61,144 bases of DNA from JB111 sp052093225 (GCA_052093225.1 JBQDDG010000021.1:1-61144); one strand, 5' to 3'; counted from the first letter of the stretch, positions 16,645-25,641 are shown. Numbers and translations are program-made. Notes: a model not told the origin generated them from the letters alone.

Positions 16645-16713
16645 CGAGACCACGGGTTGTGTCACGAAGCCACAGGATTAGTCAGTGTCCTCGCGCACCA
16701 ACCCGTGGCCTCG
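16645..16713. repeat. 69-bp palindromic repeat, family A, copy 4
   Basis: Same structure as copy 3, 165 bp away, with a similar right flank (GTGGAAAAAGTGAAGCGG). It lies 106 bp downstream of the malG stop (minus strand). Between it and malG (16714-16818) are three loose copies of CCACGCGCGCGGGG; I see no gene in 16257-16818. Confidence 0.85.
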
Positions 16714-16818
16714 TGGAAAAAGTGAAGCGGCGCGCGCACGACAGCCCGCGCGGGCGTCGCCACGCGCGCGGGGCCTCCACGCGCGCGGGGTCACCACGCG
16801 CGACGGCGCGCGCCGGGC

Positions 16819-17751
16819 TCAGCCCTTGACGGAGCCCGCCGTGAGCCCGCCCACGATGTAGCGCTGGAGGAAGAGGAACAGCAGCAGGACCGGGACCGCG
16901 GCGAGGACGGCGCCGGCCGCGAACATGCCCCAGTTCTGGTTCGTCAGCGAGGAGACCATGTTGTAGAGCCCGAGCGCGAGCGTCCAGTTCTCTCCCGACT
17001 GCAGCACCACCTTGGCGATGATGAAGTCCGAGAACGTCGCGACGAACGACAGCAGCGCCACCACCGCGAGCACCGGCGAGACCATGCGCAGGATGATCGT
17101 CCAGTAGATGCGGGCGTGGCTCGCGCCGTCGATCTTCGCGGCCTCGTCGAGCTCCTTCGGGATCGTGTTGAAGAACCCGTACATGAGGAACGTGTTCGTC
17201 CCCAGCGCCCCGCCGAGGTAGACGCAGATGAGCCCGATCTGAGAGTTCACGCCGAGCCACGGCACGACCTCCCCGAGCGAGAGCAGCAGCAGGTAGATCG
17301 CCACGAACGCCAACAGCTGCGGGAACATCTGCAGCACGAGCAGCACGTTGAGGCCGAGCGCATGCCCCTTGAACCGGAACCGCGAGAAGGCGTACGCGGC
17401 CGCAGCGGCCATGACCACGGTGCCGATCGCCGTCGAGAGGCCGATGAACATCGTGTTCCGGAACCAGGTCCAGAACATGGTGTCGCCCAGCTGAGAGTAG
17501 CTCGCCGGGTCGAAGGCGGTGAACAGCGAGTTCGACCCCGTGAGGGTGGCCCCCTGGCCGGCGAGCGATGCCGAGATGACGTAGACGATCGGGAACGCCG
17601 CGTAGACGACGAACACGATGCCGACGACGTGCTTGACCCCGATCTCGGCGAACCAGCGCCCGAACGGCATCTTCGCCTGCGGCGGCAGCTCCTGCCCGCT
17701 GCGGTCGGTGACCACGCCCTCGTTCCCCGCACCCCTGCCTGTGGTGGACAT
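16819..17751 (-). CDS. malG: maltose/maltodextrin ABC transporter permease MalG
   Basis: Second inner-membrane permease of a maltodextrin importer, 310 aa. Six hydrophobic helices; the EAA cytoplasmic loop that contacts the ATPase reads ELDEAAKIDGASHARIYWTI near residues 205-225. The N-terminal tail is hydrophilic, followed by VVGIVFVVYAAFPIVYVIS. The ATG at 17751 shares one base with the malF stop (TGATG), so the two permeases are translationally coupled in an expected 1:1 ratio. It is the last gene of the malEFG unit. No cognate ATPase is present; as in many actinobacteria a shared MsiK-type ATPase elsewhere is likely. Confidence 0.93.
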   Translation of the reverse strand: MSTTGRGAGNEGVVTDRSGQELPPQAKMPFGRWFAEIGVKHVVGIVFVVYAAFPIVYVISASLAGQGATLTGSNSLFTAFDPASYSQLGDTMFWTWFRNTMFIGLSTAIGTVVMAAAAAYAFSRFRFKGHALGLNVLLVLQMFPQLLAFVAIYLLLLSLGEVVPWLGVNSQIGLICVYLGGALGTNTFLMYGFFNTIPKELDEAAKIDGASHARIYWTIILRMVSPVLAVVALLSFVATFSDFIIAKVVLQSGENWTLALGLYNMVSSLTNQNWGMFAAGAVLAAVPVLLLFLFLQRYIVGGLTAGSVKG

Positions 17752-19376
17752 CAGTTGTACTCCTCGAGCTTGCGCGCCTGACGGAAACCGATGATCGAGA
17801 TGACGGCGACGATGACGAAGATGAGGATCGACAGCGCCGAGGCCAGCCCGAAGTTCCGGTCGGCGCTGCCGTCGAACCCGGAGATGTTGTAGACCATCGA
17901 GATGAGGATGTCCGTCTCGCCGACGGGGGCGCTCGTACCGGTCATCCTCGGCCCACCGCCGGTGAGCATGTAGATGAGGTTGAAGTTGTTGAAGTTGAAG
18001 GCGAAGGAGCTGATGAGCAGCGGCGCCGTCGCCACAAGCACCAGCGGGAACGTGATCGACCGGAACTGTTGGAGCACGCCGGCGCCGTCGATGCGGGCGG
18101 CCTCCTTGAGGTCCCCCGGGATCGACTGCAGCGCGGAGGTGCAGACGAGGAACATGTAGGGGAAGCCGAGCCACAGGTTGACGCCGATGACGGACAGCTT
18201 GGCCAGCCACGGGTCGGTGAGCCACGGGACCTCGGACCCGAACAGCAGCACGTTGTTGATGAACCCGAAGCGCTCGTTGAGCAGCCCGGACCACAGCAGC
18301 GCCGCGAGGAACCCGGGGAACGCGTACGGGAGGATGAGCAGCGTCCGGTAGATCTTCTGCCCCCGCACGCGCGGGTCGTTGAACACGACGGCGAGGAAAA
18401 GGCCGAGGAGGAACGTCGTCGCCACCGAGAGGAACGCGAAGACGATCGTCCACACCAGCACCTTGAACAGCGGGCCGGCGTAGCGCGAGTCGGAGAACCC
18501 GTCGACGTAGTTGTCCGGCCCGACGAGGACGTACCAGCCCGGGGTGAGCACGTCGCCATCGTCGGACTCGAAGTTGCCGGTGTCGTTGGGCGTGTAGACG
18601 ACGCCGGTCTCGCGGTTCGTCATCGTGTCGGCGTCCTCGTCGTGCACGAGGCGCGGGGTGGCCACGGTGACGTTGCGGCCGTCGCGGGTGCGCAGGGAGC
18701 CGTCGTTCGGGTCCTCGGAGAACGGCACGCGGATCTCGGTGACCTCCGCGGACATCGCGTACAGCTCGTTCTGCGGGACGACCCGCGCGTCGGGGACCGC
18801 CTCCACCAGGCCGTTCTCGTCGAGCGTGGCGCCCTCGACCGACTCCGCCGGCTCCTCCGGGAAGCCGACCCGCACCTCGCCGGCGTCGTCGACGATCGCG
18901 AGGCCCAGCTCGGCCTCCTCCCCCTCGCCGCGCTCGACCACCCGGCCCGCGTAGGTCACGGAGTCCGGGAGGGTGAACTCGTTCTGCTCGAGGATCTCCT
19001 CGATGGCCGCCTGCTTGTCGTCGTTGTGCCCCTGGCCGTAGTTGGTGAAGGAGACGTAGCCCGTGTAGACGATCGTGAAGACCTGGTAGACGAGCAGGAA
19101 GAGCAGGCCGGGCACGAGGTACTTCGCCGGCACCGCGCGGCGGGCGAAGTACACCCAGTTGATGCCCACGAGTGCGACGGCGGTCGCCACGAGGATCCAC
19201 CAGGACTCGACGACGAACGCCTGCCACAGGATGTACACCCCGAGCGCGTCGACGAGGGCGATCAGCGCGAGCTTGACGAAGAACCAGATGTTGACGTCGC
19301 CGCCGCCCGCGGGTTCCGTCGGTCTTCCGCGGCGCCGCGCCGGGGCGCTCGCCGGTGGCAGCTCTGTCGAGGTCAT
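17751..19376 (-). CDS. malF: maltose/maltodextrin ABC transporter permease MalF
   Basis: First permease of the maltodextrin importer, 541 aa. Long MalF-type layout: N-terminal helices, then a large extracytoplasmic P2-like loop of about 190 residues (about 120-310; acidic, with RVVERGEGEEAELG and TMTNRETGVVYTPN), then the core helices. The EAA loop is PGDLKEAARIDGAGVLQQF near residues 430-448. The big loop is what MalF uses to receive the binding protein, supporting the maltodextrin assignment over generic sugar permeases. It is separated from malE by a 186-bp gap with a strong hairpin, so malE is probably made in excess. Coupled to malG by TGATG. Confidence 0.93.
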   Translation of the reverse strand: MTSTELPPASAPARRRGRPTEPAGGGDVNIWFFVKLALIALVDALGVYILWQAFVVESWWILVATAVALVGINWVYFARRAVPAKYLVPGLLFLLVYQVFTIVYTGYVSFTNYGQGHNDDKQAAIEEILEQNEFTLPDSVTYAGRVVERGEGEEAELGLAIVDDAGEVRVGFPEEPAESVEGATLDENGLVEAVPDARVVPQNELYAMSAEVTEIRVPFSEDPNDGSLRTRDGRNVTVATPRLVHDEDADTMTNRETGVVYTPNDTGNFESDDGDVLTPGWYVLVGPDNYVDGFSDSRYAGPLFKVLVWTIVFAFLSVATTFLLGLFLAVVFNDPRVRGQKIYRTLLILPYAFPGFLAALLWSGLLNERFGFINNVLLFGSEVPWLTDPWLAKLSVIGVNLWLGFPYMFLVCTSALQSIPGDLKEAARIDGAGVLQQFRSITFPLVLVATAPLLISSFAFNFNNFNLIYMLTGGGPRMTGTSAPVGETDILISMVYNISGFDGSADRNFGLASALSILIFVIVAVISIIGFRQARKLEEYN

Positions 19377-19516
19377 GGACGTCCTTTCGAGGAACGTGGC
19401 TCGTCGTCGTGCGGCGCTCGGCGCCGACCGTCAGGCTCGGGGCGTGGGGGCGCGCCTCGCACATCCGGCCCTCTGGGACTCGGCGCGCGCGTCGCACGGC
19501 ACCGGGCGGAGGTGCC

Positions 19517-19551
19517 GCCCGGGGTGACCACCAGCGAAGGTCACCCCGGGC
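19517..19551 (-). terminator. hairpin between malE and malF
   Basis: A perfect 13-bp stem (GCCCGGGGTGACC, 19517-19529, with its complement at 19539-19551) around a 9-nt loop, 12 bp after the malE stop. It likely acts as a partial terminator or mRNA-stabilising end that raises the malE to malFG ratio. Confidence 0.75.
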
Positions 19552-19562
19552 AGCGAGCCGGT

Positions 19563-20912
19563 TCAGCCGGCGTCGATGGCTCCCTGGATGTTGCCGACCA
19601 TCTCTTCCCAGGCACCGGCCGGGTCGGCCTGGTCCCCGGAGACGATGCCGGCCTCGGTCACGCCCCAGAACTGCCAGACGGCACCCATGGCGGGCAGCGC
19701 CGGCATCGGTGCGGCCTCGGCGCCGACCTCGCGGAAGCCCGAGACGATCTCGTCCTCGGCCGCTGCCTCGGCGGCGGCGGTGAGCGCGGGCAGACGGTCG
19801 CCGGCCTCGAAGATCGCCGTCTGGGCCTCCTCGGTGGACATGTAGTTGACGAGGAAGTCGTTCGCGGCGAGCGCGTCGGTGGACTGCGCGTTGACGAAGA
19901 ACGCCTGGACGCCCGCGAACGGGGTCGCGGCCTCGGGGCCGGGCGCCGGGATCGGGTCGATCGCGACGTCGATGTCCTCGAACGAGGCGAGCATCCACGG
20001 GCCGCCGATGATGAACGGCGACTCCCCGTTGGCAAAGGCCTCGACGGCGATGTCGTAGGTGATGTTCGTGTCGAGCGCGCCGGTGCCGGTCTCGCCCTGC
20101 TCGGCGAGCCACTCGGCGAACGCAGTGCCGCCCTCGCCGCCCAGCCCGAGCTCCTCGGTGTAGGCACCGTCGGCGTCGGTCTCGAAGACCGGGGCGCCGA
20201 AGGACATCTGCAGCGGGTAGAAGGTGTAGGGGTCACCCTCGGTGCCGGACTGGAGCAGGATCGGGTAGTCCGAGCCCTCGCCGGCCGCGAGCGCGTCGTC
20301 CCAGGTGGCCGGGGCCTCGGGAGCGAGCTCCGTGTTGCGGATGAGCGCGATGTTCTCGATCGCGAACGGGAGGCCGTAGATCTGGCCCTCGTAGGTGACG
20401 GCGTCGATCGCGACCTGCTCGAACTCGTCGGGGCTCGTCAGGTCCAGCGGGGCGACGACGCCGTTGACCGTGAGCTCGCCGAGCCAGTCGTGGGCGCCGA
20501 CGGTGATGTCCGGCCCCTCGCCGGTGGGGACCTGCGTGACGAAGTCCGCGCGGATCTCCTCGAAGTTGCGCAGGACCGTGACGACCTCGACCCCGGTCTC
20601 CTCCTCGAACGCGACGGCGGCGTCCTCGACGGCCTGCTGGCGGGTCTCGTCGACCCAGATCTCGAGGGTGCCCTCGACGTTCTCGGTGACCTCGCCCGCC
20701 TCGGCCACCTCGCCGTCACCGGCGTCGTCGGACCCGGCCTCGCCGGACTCGGACTCGGCGCCCTCGGACTCCGACTCCGAGCCGGTCTCGTCGGACCCCT
20801 CGGTGGTGTCGGGCTCCTCGGCATCGGTCGACTCGTCGTCGGAACCGCCACAGGCGGCAAGGGTCAGGGCCACTGCTGCGGTGGCTGCGAGAGTGGTGAT
20901 GCTCCGTCGCAT
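19563..20912 (-). CDS. malE: maltose/maltodextrin-binding lipoprotein MalE
   Basis: Extracellular solute-binding lipoprotein, 449 aa. Signal peptide MRRSITTLAATAAVALT ends in the lipobox LAACGG, so the mature protein starts at Cys-20. An acidic, Ser/Glu-rich linker (about residues 22-65) tethers the domain. The family-1 binding fold follows: LEIWVDETRQQAVEDAAVAF, VPTGEGPDITVGAHDWLGEL, YGLPFAIENIALIRNTEL and FIIGGPWMLASF. It delivers maltodextrins to MalF-MalG. Its promoter (TTGCGG-N17-TAGTGT) is overlapped by a GCAAGTGCTTGC palindrome next to the divergent LacI-family gene. Confidence 0.93.
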   Translation of the reverse strand: MRRSITTLAATAAVALTLAACGGSDDESTDAEEPDTTEGSDETGSESESEGAESESGEAGSDDAGDGEVAEAGEVTENVEGTLEIWVDETRQQAVEDAAVAFEEETGVEVVTVLRNFEEIRADFVTQVPTGEGPDITVGAHDWLGELTVNGVVAPLDLTSPDEFEQVAIDAVTYEGQIYGLPFAIENIALIRNTELAPEAPATWDDALAAGEGSDYPILLQSGTEGDPYTFYPLQMSFGAPVFETDADGAYTEELGLGGEGGTAFAEWLAEQGETGTGALDTNITYDIAVEAFANGESPFIIGGPWMLASFEDIDVAIDPIPAPGPEAATPFAGVQAFFVNAQSTDALAANDFLVNYMSTEEAQTAIFEAGDRLPALTAAAEAAAEDEIVSGFREVGAEAAPMPALPAMGAVWQFWGVTEAGIVSGDQADPAGAWEEMVGNIQGAIDAG

Positions 20913-20992
20913 CTCGGTCTCCTGGTCTGTGAAGGTGACGGGGACGTGTCCGGAGCCGTGCTCATCGCTGCGCACGCTGCCGGTCGGGGGTG

Positions 20993-21041
20993 ACACTACG
21001 CAGCGGGCTGGCCCTCCGCAAGCACTTGCAGTAACTTTCAG
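20993..21041 (-). promoter_or_regulatory. malE promoter with LacI-type operator
   Basis: On the minus strand: TTGCGG (-35, 21021-21016), a 17-bp spacer and TAGTGT (-10, 20998-20993). The palindrome GCAAGTGCTTGC (21029-21018 on the minus strand) overlaps the -35, with a partial second site CTTGCAGTAACTTTCA (21025-21040 on the plus strand) beside it. The arrangement mirrors that at 2882-2918. Confidence 0.7.
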
Positions 21042-21169
21042 ATCTCAGGGTGGTGAGCCGTGTCCCACCCAGCAGACCACCGCACCGGATCGCTCGACGA
21101 GGAGCGCAGGATGTTCTTCACGCAGGTCCCCGAAGGGGCCGACCGCAGTCCCGTCCACCGAGGTACCGC

Positions 21170-22201
21170 ATGAGCACCCGCACCCGCCTGACCGACGTCG
21201 CCGAGCAGGCCGGCGTCTCCACCGCGACCGTCTCCCGCGTGCTCAACGGGCGCCCCGGCGTCGCCGAGCCGACGCGCCGCGAGGTGCTCGCCGCGCTCGA
21301 CGTCCTCGGCTACGAGCGACCCTCCGGCCTGCGCCAGCGGGCGGCCGGGCTGGTCGGCCTCGTCGTCCCCGAGCTGTCCAACCCGATCTTCCCCGCGTTC
21401 GCGCAGCAGATCGAGACGCTGCTCAGCTCCTCGGAGTTCACGCCGCTGCTGTGCACGCAGTCGCCGGGCGGGACCACCGAGGACAGCTACGTCGAGATGC
21501 TCATCGAGCACGGGGTCGACGGCATCATCTTCGTCTCCGGCCTGCACGCGGACACCTCCACGGACCCGGCGCGCTACCACCGACTCGTCGACCGTCGCGT
21601 GCCTTTCGTGCTGGTCAACGGCACGAACCCGGAGATCGCCGCACCCGCGTTCGCTGCCGACGACGGCGACGCCATGGACCTCGCCGTCCGGCACCTCTCG
21701 GCGCAGGGACACCGGCGGATCGGCCTCGCCGTCGGGCCCACGCGGTTCGTCCCGGTGACCCGCAAGGTCGAGGCGTTCCGCCAGGCGATGTCGACCTATC
21801 TCGGCGACGACGACCCCTCGACGGTGACCACCCTGTTCACGGTCGAGGGCGGGCGCGCCGCCGGTTTCCAGCTCATGGAGGCGGGCTGCACGGCGATCGT
21901 CGCGGCGTCAGACCTCATGGCGCTCGGCGTGATCCGGGCCGTCCGGGCCGCCGGCCGACGGGTCCCCGAGGACGTGTCGGTGGTGGGCTACGACGATTCG
22001 CCGCTCATGGGCTTCACGGACCCGCCGCTGACGACCGTGCGCCAGCCGGTGCCCGCCATGTGCCAGGCCGCCGTGTCGACGCTCGTCTCGATGATCAAGG
22101 GCGCCTCGCCGAGCCCCACCGAGCTGACGTTCGTCCCCGAGCTCGTCGTGCGACGCTCGACGGGGGCCGCCCCCTCGCCAGGGCATGAGACCGAGGGCTG
22201 A
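21170..22201 (+). CDS. LacI-family repressor of the maltose locus (MalR-like)
   Basis: A 343-aa LacI/GalR regulator. Helix-turn-helix at the N-terminus: RLTDVAEQAGVSTATVSRV, with hinge helix LNGRPGVAEPTRREVLAAL. The periplasmic-binding-like effector domain follows (GLVVPELSNPIFPAFAQQIE, HGVDGIIFVSG, AIVAASDLMALGVIRA, VVGYDDSPLMGFTDPPLTTV). It is divergent from malE and followed at 93 bp by an alpha-glucosidase on its own strand. It presumably represses malE and perhaps itself through the GCAAGCACTTGC site, with a maltodextrin or related sugar as inducer. A near-identical site upstream of the GH13-like gene at 2927 suggests a small regulon. Confidence 0.9.
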   Translation: MSTRTRLTDVAEQAGVSTATVSRVLNGRPGVAEPTRREVLAALDVLGYERPSGLRQRAAGLVGLVVPELSNPIFPAFAQQIETLLSSSEFTPLLCTQSPGGTTEDSYVEMLIEHGVDGIIFVSGLHADTSTDPARYHRLVDRRVPFVLVNGTNPEIAAPAFAADDGDAMDLAVRHLSAQGHRRIGLAVGPTRFVPVTRKVEAFRQAMSTYLGDDDPSTVTTLFTVEGGRAAGFQLMEAGCTAIVAASDLMALGVIRAVRAAGRRVPEDVSVVGYDDSPLMGFTDPPLTTVRQPVPAMCQAAVSTLVSMIKGASPSPTELTFVPELVVRRSTGAAPSPGHETEG

Positions 22202-22294
22202 CGACCCGCACCTCGACGCACCCCGGCCCACATCTCGACCCGCACCTCGACCGCGTCCGTCGACGGACCCCACCACGCACCGGACAGGAGCCAC

Positions 22295-24154
22295 GTGACC
22301 GAGACCAGCCCCGCCGTCGTCCTCCACTCCCCCGCCGCAGGTCGGAGCGCCGACTGGTGGCGTGACGCCGTCGTCTACCAGGTCTACCCACGATCGTTCG
22401 CGGACTCCGACGGCGACGGCCTGGGCGACCTGCCCGGTGTCACGTCCCGGCTCCAGCACCTCGCGGACCTGGGCGTCGACGCGCTGTGGCTCTCCCCGTT
22501 CTACCGCTCGCCGCAGAAGGACGCGGGATACGACGTCGCCGACTACCGCGACGTCGACCCGCGCCTCGGCACGCTCGCCGACGCCGAGGCGATGATCGAG
22601 CGTGCCCACGGGCTCGGGCTGCGCGTGATCGTCGACCTCGTCCCCAACCACACCTCGGACCAGCACGCCTGGTTCCGCGCTGCGCTCGCGGCCGGGCCGG
22701 GCGCCCCCGAGCGGGACCGCTACATCTTCCGGCCCGGCGCCGGCGCGGACGGCGAGCGCCCGCCCAACGACTGGTCCTCGGTGTTCGGCGGCGCGTCCTG
22801 GACGCGGGTGCGCGACCGCGACGACGCCGTCGGGTCACCGTGGGCGGCCGACGACGAGTGGTACCTCCACCTCTTCGACCCCTCGCAGCCCGACCTCGAC
22901 TGGGACCACCCCGAGGTGCGCGCCGAGTTCGAGTCGATCCTCAGGTTCTGGCTGGACCGCGGCGTGGACGGGTTCCGGATCGACGTCGCGCACGGGCTGG
23001 TCAAGGACCGCGAGCTGCCGGACTGGCAGTGGCACTGGCACATGGTCTCCGGCTCGGACGTCGACCCCGTGGACGTGCCGCCGGCGCCGATGTGGGACCG
23101 CGACGAGGTGCACGAGGTCTACCGCGCATGGCGGCGCGTGCTGGACGAGTACTCGCCCTCCCGGATCCTCGTGGCCGAGGCCTGGGTCGACGACGAGACC
23201 CGACTCGCCCGCTACATCCGCCCCGACGAGATGCACCAGGCCTTCAACTTCCACTTCCTGTCCACCGAGTACGGCGCGGGCGGCTACCGGGACTCGATCC
23301 GGGAGTCGCTGGCCGGCGCGGACTCCGTCGGCGCGCCGACGACGTGGGTGCAGTCCAACCACGACGTCGTGCGGCACGCGAGCCGGCTCGGGCTCGAGCG
23401 GACGCAGACCGGCAAGGGGCCGAACGGGATCTCCGCGGACGACCCGCAGCCCGACGCCGAGCTCGGCCTGCGGCGCGCGCGGGCGGTCACGCTGCTCACG
23501 CTCGCGCTGCCCGGGTCCGCGTACCTGTACCAGGGCGAGGAGCTCGGGCTGCCGGAGCACACCACCCTGCCCGACCACGCCCGGCAGGACCCCGCCTTCT
23601 TCCGCACCGGCGGCGAGGAGACCGGGCGCGACGGCTGTCGCGTGCCGGTCCCGTGGGAGTCGGACGCGCCGGCGTACGGGTTCTCGCCGACCGGTGAGTC
23701 GTGGCTGCCGCAGCCGGAGAGCTTCCGCGACCTGGCGCCCGATCGCCAGGCGGGCGTGGACGGGTCGACGCTCGAGCTGTACCGCGAGGCCCTGCGGCTC
23801 CGGCGGGAGCTGGGGCTCGGGCGGGCGCAGCTGGAGCTCGCCGGTGATGGTGGAAGTCCGCGCGCGACTGATGACGGGCACGCGCCGAGCTCCGTCGGTA
23901 GCGCGCGCAGCGAAGCCGACCGGGGTGACGACGCCGGAGGCACGGCAGCCGCGTGCTCGCTCAACACCGACGACGTGCTCGGGCTGGTCTCCCGGACCGC
24001 AAGTGGCGACGAGGTGCTCGTCGTGCTCGTGACCGGTGGTGAGCCGGTGGCGCTCCCTGCGGGCTGGCGCGTGCTGCTGGCCTCGCAGCCGAGCGCGGGC
24101 GACGACGGGCTCGTCCCGGTCGACACCACGGTCTGGGCGGTGCGCGCGGGCTGA
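22295..24154 (+). CDS. GH13 alpha-glucosidase (oligo-1,6-/alpha-1,4-glucosidase type)
   Basis: Hydrolyses short maltodextrins imported by MalEFG; cytoplasmic (no signal peptide), 619 aa. All catalytic motifs are present: DLVPNHTSDQHAWF, nucleophile in GVDGFRIDVAHGL, acid/base Glu in ILVAEAWVDD, transition-state stabiliser in VQSNHDVVRHASR. N-terminal DAVVYQVYPRSFADSDGDG and LPGSAYLYQGEELGLP are typical of GH13 alpha-glucosidases. A non-conserved stretch of about 30 residues (SPRATDDGHAPSSVGSARS) interrupts the C-terminal beta-domain. The GTG start at 22295 follows GGACAGGAGCC. Likely co-transcribed with the LacI-type gene (93-bp gap). Palindromic repeats begin 27 bp after its stop. Confidence 0.93.
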   Translation: MTETSPAVVLHSPAAGRSADWWRDAVVYQVYPRSFADSDGDGLGDLPGVTSRLQHLADLGVDALWLSPFYRSPQKDAGYDVADYRDVDPRLGTLADAEAMIERAHGLGLRVIVDLVPNHTSDQHAWFRAALAAGPGAPERDRYIFRPGAGADGERPPNDWSSVFGGASWTRVRDRDDAVGSPWAADDEWYLHLFDPSQPDLDWDHPEVRAEFESILRFWLDRGVDGFRIDVAHGLVKDRELPDWQWHWHMVSGSDVDPVDVPPAPMWDRDEVHEVYRAWRRVLDEYSPSRILVAEAWVDDETRLARYIRPDEMHQAFNFHFLSTEYGAGGYRDSIRESLAGADSVGAPTTWVQSNHDVVRHASRLGLERTQTGKGPNGISADDPQPDAELGLRRARAVTLLTLALPGSAYLYQGEELGLPEHTTLPDHARQDPAFFRTGGEETGRDGCRVPVPWESDAPAYGFSPTGESWLPQPESFRDLAPDRQAGVDGSTLELYREALRLRRELGLGRAQLELAGDGGSPRATDDGHAPSSVGSARSEADRGDDAGGTAAACSLNTDDVLGLVSRTASGDEVLVVLVTGGEPVALPAGWRVLLASQPSAGDDGLVPVDTTVWAVRAG

Positions 24155-24180
24155 CCCGCCACCTGGTCCGGCCTGCTCCA

Positions 24181-24294
24181 CCACTGGGCAGGGACTTCTC
24201 CCACTGGGCAGGCCACACAGCCACCTACCCAGTCACTCAACCCCCTGCCCAGTCACACCCGCACACACACCCCTCAGAGCGGTCCTGCCCAGTG
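24181..24294 (+). repeat. family B hairpin repeat cluster, copy 1
   Basis: CACTGGGCAGG occurs at 24182 and 24202, and its inverted partner CCTGCCCAGT at 24244 and 24284. The longest element (CACTGGGCAGG ... CTCAACCCCCTGCCCAGT, about 52 bp) recurs at 25671-25725 with about four mismatches. The first unit reads CACTGGGCAGGGACTTCTCC, parallel to the family C unit. It starts 27 bp after the alpha-glucosidase stop, in its sense direction. Confidence 0.75.
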
Positions 24295-24312
24295 ACACTC
24301 GCACACGCGCAC

Positions 24313-25362
24313 TCAGAGCCGCCCGAGCTCCGCGACCGGCCGCAAGCGCCACCCCCGCGTCGCCACCAGCGCCCGCTCCACGCGCGCCACCACCCGGTGC
24401 GCGTGCACCGCGTCCTTGGCGTCGAGGCGGATCACTGTGTCGCCGAGCCGCTCGATCGCCCGCTGCCGGTCCCGCTCCGCGGCGTACACGCGCGCACGCT
24501 CGCGGGCGTCGAGCACGTCGTACTTGATGAGGCCGTCGAACTCGATGTGCACGTACCTGGTGGTGCCGTCCGGGCGGACGCCGTCGGGGATCGCCAGATC
24601 GGTGAAGAACGTGCCCGACTCCGTGTCGACCCGGCACTGCGCGATGACGTCGCGCCGCCCCCAGCACAGCATGATCCACCGGACGTGGCTCTCCCACGGA
24701 GACTCCGCCCACGGACTCGACCAGGTGATGACGGCCAGCGCCCGGCGTCGGCCCGGGGATCGGATCGGCAGCGACTCGACGGCGGACAGCAGGTCGGCGC
24801 GCGCACGCTCGGCTGCGCGCGCCGGCTCAGGGCCGTGCCGCCCGCCGTGCAGTGCATGGGCAGCGAGAGCGGAGTCGACGACGACCAGGGCGTCCCGCTG
24901 ACCATCGAAACGCGCGACGTCGATGCTCGTGCGCCTCGCGCTCGTCACGGGCACGCCCTCCACCAGCACGATGTCGTCCTCGGACAGAGCTCCCCGATGA
25001 CGCCGGTGGCCGACCGCTCGGCCCTGCGAGCGCCTGGCCGGGCTGCACACGGCTGGCATCTCGGGCACCTGCCATGTGCGAAGCCCCAGGAAAAGGGCGG
25101 CCGACTGTCGTGCGACGGCATGCGGGACAGCGGTCGCTCGACTCACGGCGGCGCATCGAGCGAGGTGCTCGGCGCGTCGACGGTCGTGGGGTCCGAGTGA
25201 GTCGGGCAGGGCTGCGACAAGTCCTCGTCCGACCCGGAGCCATGTCACGGCATCGGCTCTGGCGGCTGCGGGGGGCGCGGTCGACGCGGACTTCGTCGGC
25301 GCGTGTCGCGCCGCGGGGACCGACGCCGAGTGCGCCAGCGGACGTCCCCTGTGCGCGGGCAT
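24313..25362 (-). CDS. AbiEi-antitoxin-like/DUF559-type hypothetical protein
   Basis: A protein of about 349 aa whose layout is that of a large actinobacterial family annotated as type IV AbiEi-like antitoxin with a restriction-endonuclease-like DUF559 C-terminus. The middle has VEGVPVTSARRTSIDVARF (near residues 140-160) and the C-terminal part WAESPWESHVRWIMLCWG, then DLAIPDG and HIEFDGLIKYD with a following AERDRQRAIERLGDTVIRL helix-strand unit, consistent with a PD-(D/E)XK-like fold. No AbiEii toxin is adjacent, so an actual toxin-antitoxin role is unsupported. Start uncertain: ATG at 25362 or GTG at 25407. It is flanked on both sides by family B hairpin repeats and is out of place among sugar genes. 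Confidence 0.65.
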   Translation of the reverse strand: MPAHRGRPLAHSASVPAARHAPTKSASTAPPAAARADAVTWLRVGRGLVAALPDSLGPHDRRRAEHLARCAAVSRATAVPHAVARQSAALFLGLRTWQVPEMPAVCSPARRSQGRAVGHRRHRGALSEDDIVLVEGVPVTSARRTSIDVARFDGQRDALVVVDSALAAHALHGGRHGPEPARAAERARADLLSAVESLPIRSPGRRRALAVITWSSPWAESPWESHVRWIMLCWGRRDVIAQCRVDTESGTFFTDLAIPDGVRPDGTTRYVHIEFDGLIKYDVLDARERARVYAAERDRQRAIERLGDTVIRLDAKDAVHAHRVVARVERALVATRGWRLRPVAELGRL

Positions 25363-25641
25363 CACCGTGGGTACGAAGGGTGTGGTGGGGCGGCGGGAGT
25401 CGGTCACGCGTCTGAGCCTGCCGGGGCGTCGCCGACCACCACCTGCCGCTGGCTCCGATCTGTGGACGGGCCGTAACAGGAGCGTCCTGTGGAGAGCGCG
25501 AGAGAGGGACGAGGCAGGGGAGCTTCCAGGCAAGCAGCAGCAGGAGAGCCCCGTGGAGAACAGCGAGGGAACGCAGCAGCAAAAGAGCTCAACGGTGGGG
25601 CCTGCAAGGAAGAAGCAGGCAGGCGGGAGCGAGCGCGTCCG

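Noticed and set aside
16257..16818. Possible gene in the 562-bp gap between malG and FGGY kinase A
   Set aside because: Only short frames crossing the two palindromic repeats exist, with no start signal and no similarity to any family I know.
18069..20993. A 974-codon open frame on the plus strand
   Set aside because: Antisense to malF and malE, no recognisable domain, and the opposite strand encodes well-supported proteins.
24313..25362. A complete type IV toxin-antitoxin (AbiEi/AbiEii) system
   Set aside because: Only the AbiEi/DUF559-like protein is present; neither side has an AbiEii nucleotidyltransferase-like toxin.
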